Shown: positions 4,693 through 7,481 of the stretch, one piece after another
Layout: the number at the start of each line of letters is the position of its first letter
Numbering within the stretch: the stretch's first letter is position 1
Assembly (NCBI GenBank): GCA_964622035.1
Contig: CAZUPF010000028.1
Span: 1 to 7,481, forward strand
Length of the DNA: 7,481 bases
Source of the DNA: CAZUPF01 sp964622035
Lineage (GTDB): Bacteria > Patescibacteriota > WWE3 > JAUXAW01 > JAYEID01
Direction: 5' to 3'
Translations under genes and position numbers: made by a program
Notes under the pieces: generated by a model
What the model was told of the DNA's origin: nothing
Databases searched by the model: none
Seen by the model: the letters and a program-made list of their open reading frames with translations, nothing else

Positions 4693-6962
4693 CAGAGAAT
4701 CTCAAGAGGATCAGAAATGAGAACCTGGCGCGGCTTGGCTCCGTCTTTCGGACCGACGACACCACGCGCCTCCAAATCATCAAGCAAACGCGCCGCCCGC
4801 GCGTAACCAATAGAGAGTCGCCGCTGCAGTAGAGAAGCCGAACCGCGCTCGTGGCGGCAAACTATTTCCACAGCTTCGGGGAACAGCTCGTCATCAGAAC
4901 CAGCAGAACGGGCGCTCTCACCAGATATGTCTGCCCCACCCGTAATATGCGGATACCCTGGGCTACTGCCCAGGACACGCTGCGCCTGCGCCAAAGTTTC
5001 CTCAAACTCTGGTTCACGGACATTCTCCTTCTTCAAAAACCCAACCAGCTTCTTGATTTCCGCCAGAGAGACGAAAGCTCCCTGGATCCGCCGTGGTTTG
5101 GAAGCTTCGGGAGGAAGATAGAGCATATCCCCACGCCCCAAAAGCTTATCCGCCCCAGGCTGGTCCAAAATCACCCGCGAGTCCACCCCCGAAGTAGTGT
5201 TCAAGGCAATTCGGCAAGGAATATTCGCTTTAATCAATCCCGTTAAAACATCCGTTGAGGGTCGCTGCGTTGACAAAACCAAGTGGATCCCCGTCGCCCG
5301 CGACATCTGAGCCAGCCTCACAATTGCCTTCTCAACCTCGTTAGCCGAAAGGGCCATGATATCCGCCAGCTCATCAATAACTATAACAATGTAGGGCAGG
5401 GCCTGAAACCCCGACAGCTCGTTATAGGAATCAATATCCTTGGCCCCAGCGTTTTGAAATAAGCGGTACCTCCTCTCCATCTCCGAAGCTGCCCACTTCA
5501 AAGTAGGCAGCATCTTATCAATATCCACAATCACCGGTGCCAGAAGGTGGGGAATTCCCCCGTAGATGGAAAGTTCAACCCGCTTGGGATCCGCCAAAAT
5601 TAGGCGCACCTCTTCTGGGGTAGTGCGAAAAATAATGCTCGAGATGAAAGTGTGGATCAGCACCGACTTTCCGCTACCGGTAGCCCCCGCCACGAGAATA
5701 TGAGGCATCCGCGCCAGATCCGCAACCAGCGGCTTACCGGAAACATCCTTGCCCAGAGAAACAGTCAGCGGCGACTTGGCCTCCTTCATCTGCTTGGAGA
5801 CCAGCGTGCTCTTCAAACTCACCATCGAGAAGGTGCGGTTCGGAACCTCGATCCCAATCAGCGATTTCCCCGGAATGGGGGCCTCGATCCGGACTGAACC
5901 AGTCGAAGAAGCCACCGCCATTGCCAAATCCCGCTGCAGAGTAGTAATCTTTGCCAGTTTTGTTCCCGAAGCGGCCTCCAAAGCAAACTGAGTCACTGCG
6001 GGACCAACATTCACCTCCGCCACCTTGGCCCGAATCCCAAAAGACTCTAAGGAATCTTCAATAACTTGGGCATCCCGCGCCAGGGCCTCCTGGTCCGGCT
6101 CATGGGTCGGCAAATCGTGGAAAAGATCCAACGGAGGATACCGCCAGGCAATCGTTCTCGCCGGAATGTTGGCCACCGTCTCGTACCGCAGCCCCGCCGC
6201 CTTCTTCTTCTCCTCCTCCTCCTCCTCACGCACCCCCGAGGGGGCGTAAGTCGAGCGGACCACCTCCACCGTATCCTTCCGCGGCACCTCTTTCTCCTCC
6301 GAAACTTCCAAGGTCTTCTCCGGCGCAACACTCTCAGTGCCCGCATTCTCGACCACATCTTTCTCCTCCTTACCCCTCAGCCTCCTCAAAAAACCAATTG
6401 TATTGCGGAAAAGGTACTTCTCAAAAAAAGCCCCCACCGCCCCGCTAATCTTGGCCACGAAAACCAGAGACTCATCTAGGGAAGCGTTGAATATCACCAA
6501 CAGGGCAATAAGAAGGGAAGCAAGGAGGACGGAAAAAGCCCCAAAAGGGCCTAAGGCCTTTCTCAAAAGTTTCTGAAGCTCGAAGCCTAAAACCCCTCCC
6601 CCCTGGCCCATGACCGCCTCGTCTCCAGCAGTTCCGGAAGGGAAAAAGAAATGGGAAAACCCGAGAAAGGAAATCCAAAAAAGAACCAGACCAGAGAGAA
6701 CCCGCGGCTGGGCTACGGACCAGCGGGGCTTCTTGAGGAGAATAATTCCTGACAAAACAAGAATGGGAGGAATAAAAACAACTCCCCAACCAAAAAACTT
6801 ATTCAGGATTTGCTGCAGTAAGGAACCAAAACCGGCCGCTTGGCCGAAGAAGGATAAAGAGGTTAGTAGAGCAGCCAAAAGAAGGGTAATAGCGGCGATA
6901 GAGTGTACCGAATCGCTCTCCAGCTCAAACTTAACTTTTCGCGGGCGTCCACGCTTAGCCAT
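4692..6962 (-). CDS. ftsK: DNA translocase FtsK
   Basis: 756 residues, a usual length for compact FtsK/SpoIIIE proteins. It pumps chromosomal DNA through the closing septum and helps resolve sister chromosomes. The N-terminal membrane part has about four helices (near 22-40, 56-76, 87-106 and 139-160). A charged linker (about 195-275) carries a six-Glu run. The alpha/beta motor domain covers about 280-640, with Walker A GATGSGKS (426-433) and Walker B IVIVIDELAD (525-534), then the conserved STQRPSTDVLTGLIKANIPCRIA (564-586). The winged-helix gamma domain is at about 691-750 (ELFPEAVEIV...GSASLLQRRLSIGYARAARLLDDLEARGVVGP), which reads polar DNA signals in characterised members. The ATG at 6962 has AGGAG 4 nt upstream. 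The extreme N-terminus KRGRPRK resembles an AT-hook. All catalytic motifs are intact. Confidence 0.97.
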   Translation of the reverse strand: MAKRGRPRKVKFELESDSVHSIAAITLLLAALLTSLSFFGQAAGFGSLLQQILNKFFGWGVVFIPPILVLSGIILLKKPRWSVAQPRVLSGLVLFWISFLGFSHFFFPSGTAGDEAVMGQGGGVLGFELQKLLRKALGPFGAFSVLLASLLIALLVIFNASLDESLVFVAKISGAVGAFFEKYLFRNTIGFLRRLRGKEEKDVVENAGTESVAPEKTLEVSEEKEVPRKDTVEVVRSTYAPSGVREEEEEEKKKAAGLRYETVANIPARTIAWRYPPLDLFHDLPTHEPDQEALARDAQVIEDSLESFGIRAKVAEVNVGPAVTQFALEAASGTKLAKITTLQRDLAMAVASSTGSVRIEAPIPGKSLIGIEVPNRTFSMVSLKSTLVSKQMKEAKSPLTVSLGKDVSGKPLVADLARMPHILVAGATGSGKSVLIHTFISSIIFRTTPEEVRLILADPKRVELSIYGGIPHLLAPVIVDIDKMLPTLKWAASEMERRYRLFQNAGAKDIDSYNELSGFQALPYIVIVIDELADIMALSANEVEKAIVRLAQMSRATGIHLVLSTQRPSTDVLTGLIKANIPCRIALNTTSGVDSRVILDQPGADKLLGRGDMLYLPPEASKPRRIQGAFVSLAEIKKLVGFLKKENVREPEFEETLAQAQRVLGSSPGYPHITGGADISGESARSAGSDDELFPEAVEIVCRHERGSASLLQRRLSIGYARAARLLDDLEARGVVGPKDGAKPRQVLISDPLEIL

Positions 6963-7060
6963 ACCGCTCCTATTTAATCACAAAGGCCGAACCGACGCAA
7001 TCCATTTTCTCACTCTACTCAGAACTCAAGCTTCTTATATTCTTAAGTCCTGGGAAGAAA

Positions 7061-7117
7061 GTGGATATTTTACGACCGGCTGGTCAACCCCTGGTTTTAC
7101 CAGAAGGTAATATCCAC
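7061..7117. repeat. Inverted repeat that can fold into a three-way junction
   Basis: GTGGATATT (7061-7069) and AATATCCAC (7109-7117) are perfect 9-bp complements. Two further hairpins lie between them: GACC-GGCT-GGTC (7074-7085) and CTGGT-TTT-ACCAG (7091-7103). After a TT bulge, two more pairs (AC with GT) can extend the outer stem. It sits between the 73-codon gene and ftsK, in the ftsK upstream region. Read on the minus strand it is followed by TTTCTT, so a weak terminator for the 73-codon gene is one explanation. A structured leader or protein-binding site is another. Confidence 0.6.
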
Positions 7118-7139
7118 ATCTGCAATTGACGGACGAGGT

Positions 7140-7361
7140 CTAGATAAGCCCCAACCTCTGCGCAGTCTGCCAATTGACAATTTGGTGGCAACCGTCACCG
7201 GTTTCCACCAAAAAACTCCTCCCCGCCGTAACGAGCGCGCTGAAGCTGATATCCTCCGGTCTCAGCTCCTCGGGGCCGAGTTGCCCAGCGCTCCTCGCGC
7301 GCCGGACGACATTCGTGAGACGCGAATTTCGCGCGCCTTGCTGCACTCTCCACGCTGCCAT
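7140..7361 (-). CDS. Hypothetical protein, 73 residues
   Basis: I do not recognise this protein. It is basic in its first third (VQQGARNSRLTNVVRRARSAGQ, about 6-27), followed by an acidic GPEELRPEDISFSALV (29-44) and a C-terminal part that could form a small beta/helix unit (TAGRSFLVETGDGCHQIVNWQTAQRLGLI). There is no membrane helix or signal peptide. The strongest support is a full AAGGAGG 6 nt before the ATG and a perfect TATAAT further upstream. Overlapping open frames on both strands reflect GC-rich sequence and lack comparable signals. It lies upstream of ftsK on the same strand, separated by 177 bp with a foldable element. Confidence 0.6.
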   Translation of the reverse strand: MAAWRVQQGARNSRLTNVVRRARSAGQLGPEELRPEDISFSALVTAGRSFLVETGDGCHQIVNWQTAQRLGLI

Positions 7362-7398
7362 CTCGTTCCTCCTTGGCCGGACCCATTCGGACCGACCG

Positions 7399-7404
7399 AT
7401 TATA
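7399..7404 (-). promoter_or_regulatory. Possible -10 box of the 73-codon gene
   Basis: A perfect TATAAT on the minus strand lies 37 nt before the ATG at 7361, which would give a leader of about 30 nt. I find no good -35 box at 16-18 bp. Two direct copies of CGGACC (7378-7383 and 7388-7393) lie between it and the ribosome binding site and could be an operator, but this is speculative. Confidence 0.4.
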
Positions 7405-7430
7405 AGTGCTTCTGATCAATTACATCTTTT

Positions 7431-7481
7431 TTAGCTCTTGCGAGCCGGGATGAGCCCGTTGGTCCGGTAGGTAGACCAGAT
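7431..7481 (-). CDS. Possible C-terminal end of a further minus-strand gene
   Basis: From the right edge all three minus-strand frames stay open for 16 or more codons. One ends in TAA at 7433-7431 with the peptide IWSTYRTNGLIPARKS. Another ends at a TAA near 7402 and a third at a TAA near 7420. The sequence is too short to choose a frame or name a product, so this entry marks only that a gene end is likely here. Confidence 0.2.
   Translation of the reverse strand: MWSTYRTNGLIPARKS

Noticed and set aside
6202..6228. Triplet repeat of CTC/TTC in ftsK
   Set aside because: It encodes the Glu/Lys run of the flexible FtsK linker. Such charged linkers are ordinary in this family, and a change of whole codons would be harmless.
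6970..7005. 11-residue frame upstream of ftsK beginning MDCV, sharing ATGGATTGCGT with the start of the plus-strand gene at 4309
   Set aside because: There is no good ribosome binding site, and an 11-base match is expected several times by chance in a window of this size.
6610..7110. 166-codon plus-strand frame overlapping the ftsK start
   Set aside because: It is antisense to the FtsK membrane domain, without a ribosome binding site, and the peptide shows no domain-like pattern.
7429..7443. GCTC/GAGC hairpin with a GCAA or TTGC loop next to a T run
   Set aside because: The T run precedes the hairpin on the plus strand and appears as an A run after it on the minus strand, so it does not work as a terminator in either direction.
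7431..7481. tRNA-like 3' end at the right edge (GGGCTCATCCC resembling a T-arm)
   Set aside because: The stem and loop do not fit a 5-bp T-stem with a 7-nt loop, the TTCRA loop consensus is missing, and no acceptor stem is visible. It reads better as the end of a coding frame.

Overview
The window looks like part of a Candidate Phyla Radiation (Patescibacteria) chromosome. The reasons are a very short alanyl-tRNA synthetase that stops after its editing domain, a compact FtsK, a RodZ-like helix-turn-helix membrane protein and a small YtxH protein packed closely together, plus a dispersed-repeat insertion of a kind I associate with such genomes. Base composition is moderate to GC-rich. TGA is used as a normal stop (ftsK and the 88-residue membrane gene), which argues against the recoded Gracilibacteria/Absconditabacteria. 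The lineage is an inference from gene style, not from a marker phylogeny.

Layout, reading the minus strand from right to left. A possible gene end lies at the right edge (about 7431-7481). It is followed by a 73-codon unknown gene with a strong ribosome binding site (7140-7361), then a 177-bp spacer holding a foldable inverted repeat (7061-7117), then ftsK (4692-6962). A lone plus-strand gene of unknown function (about 4309-4641) follows, with its own promoter and intrinsic terminator. Next come a RodZ-like gene (3420-4130), a two-gene membrane unit (88-residue protein plus YtxH, 2724-3331) with a near-consensus promoter and a terminator, alaS (796-2616), and the first 261 codons of an ftsA-like gene (1-784) that runs off the left edge.

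Most genes with a recognisable role concern the cell envelope and division: FtsK for chromosome translocation at the septum, FtsA-like for tethering the division ring, and RodZ-like for linking cell shape to the membrane. AlaRS is the translation gene among them. The YtxH pair are small membrane-anchored helical proteins of unknown role. alaS and ftsA are 11 bp apart and probably co-transcribed.

The points most worth a second look are an in-frame 24-nt repeat insertion in the AlaRS editing domain (925-948), the strand-flipped self-contained gene between ftsK and the RodZ-like gene with a (GA)8 tract among its possible start codons, and the structured inverted repeat upstream of ftsK. I did not find a CRISPR array, an insertion sequence, an rRNA or a convincing tRNA.
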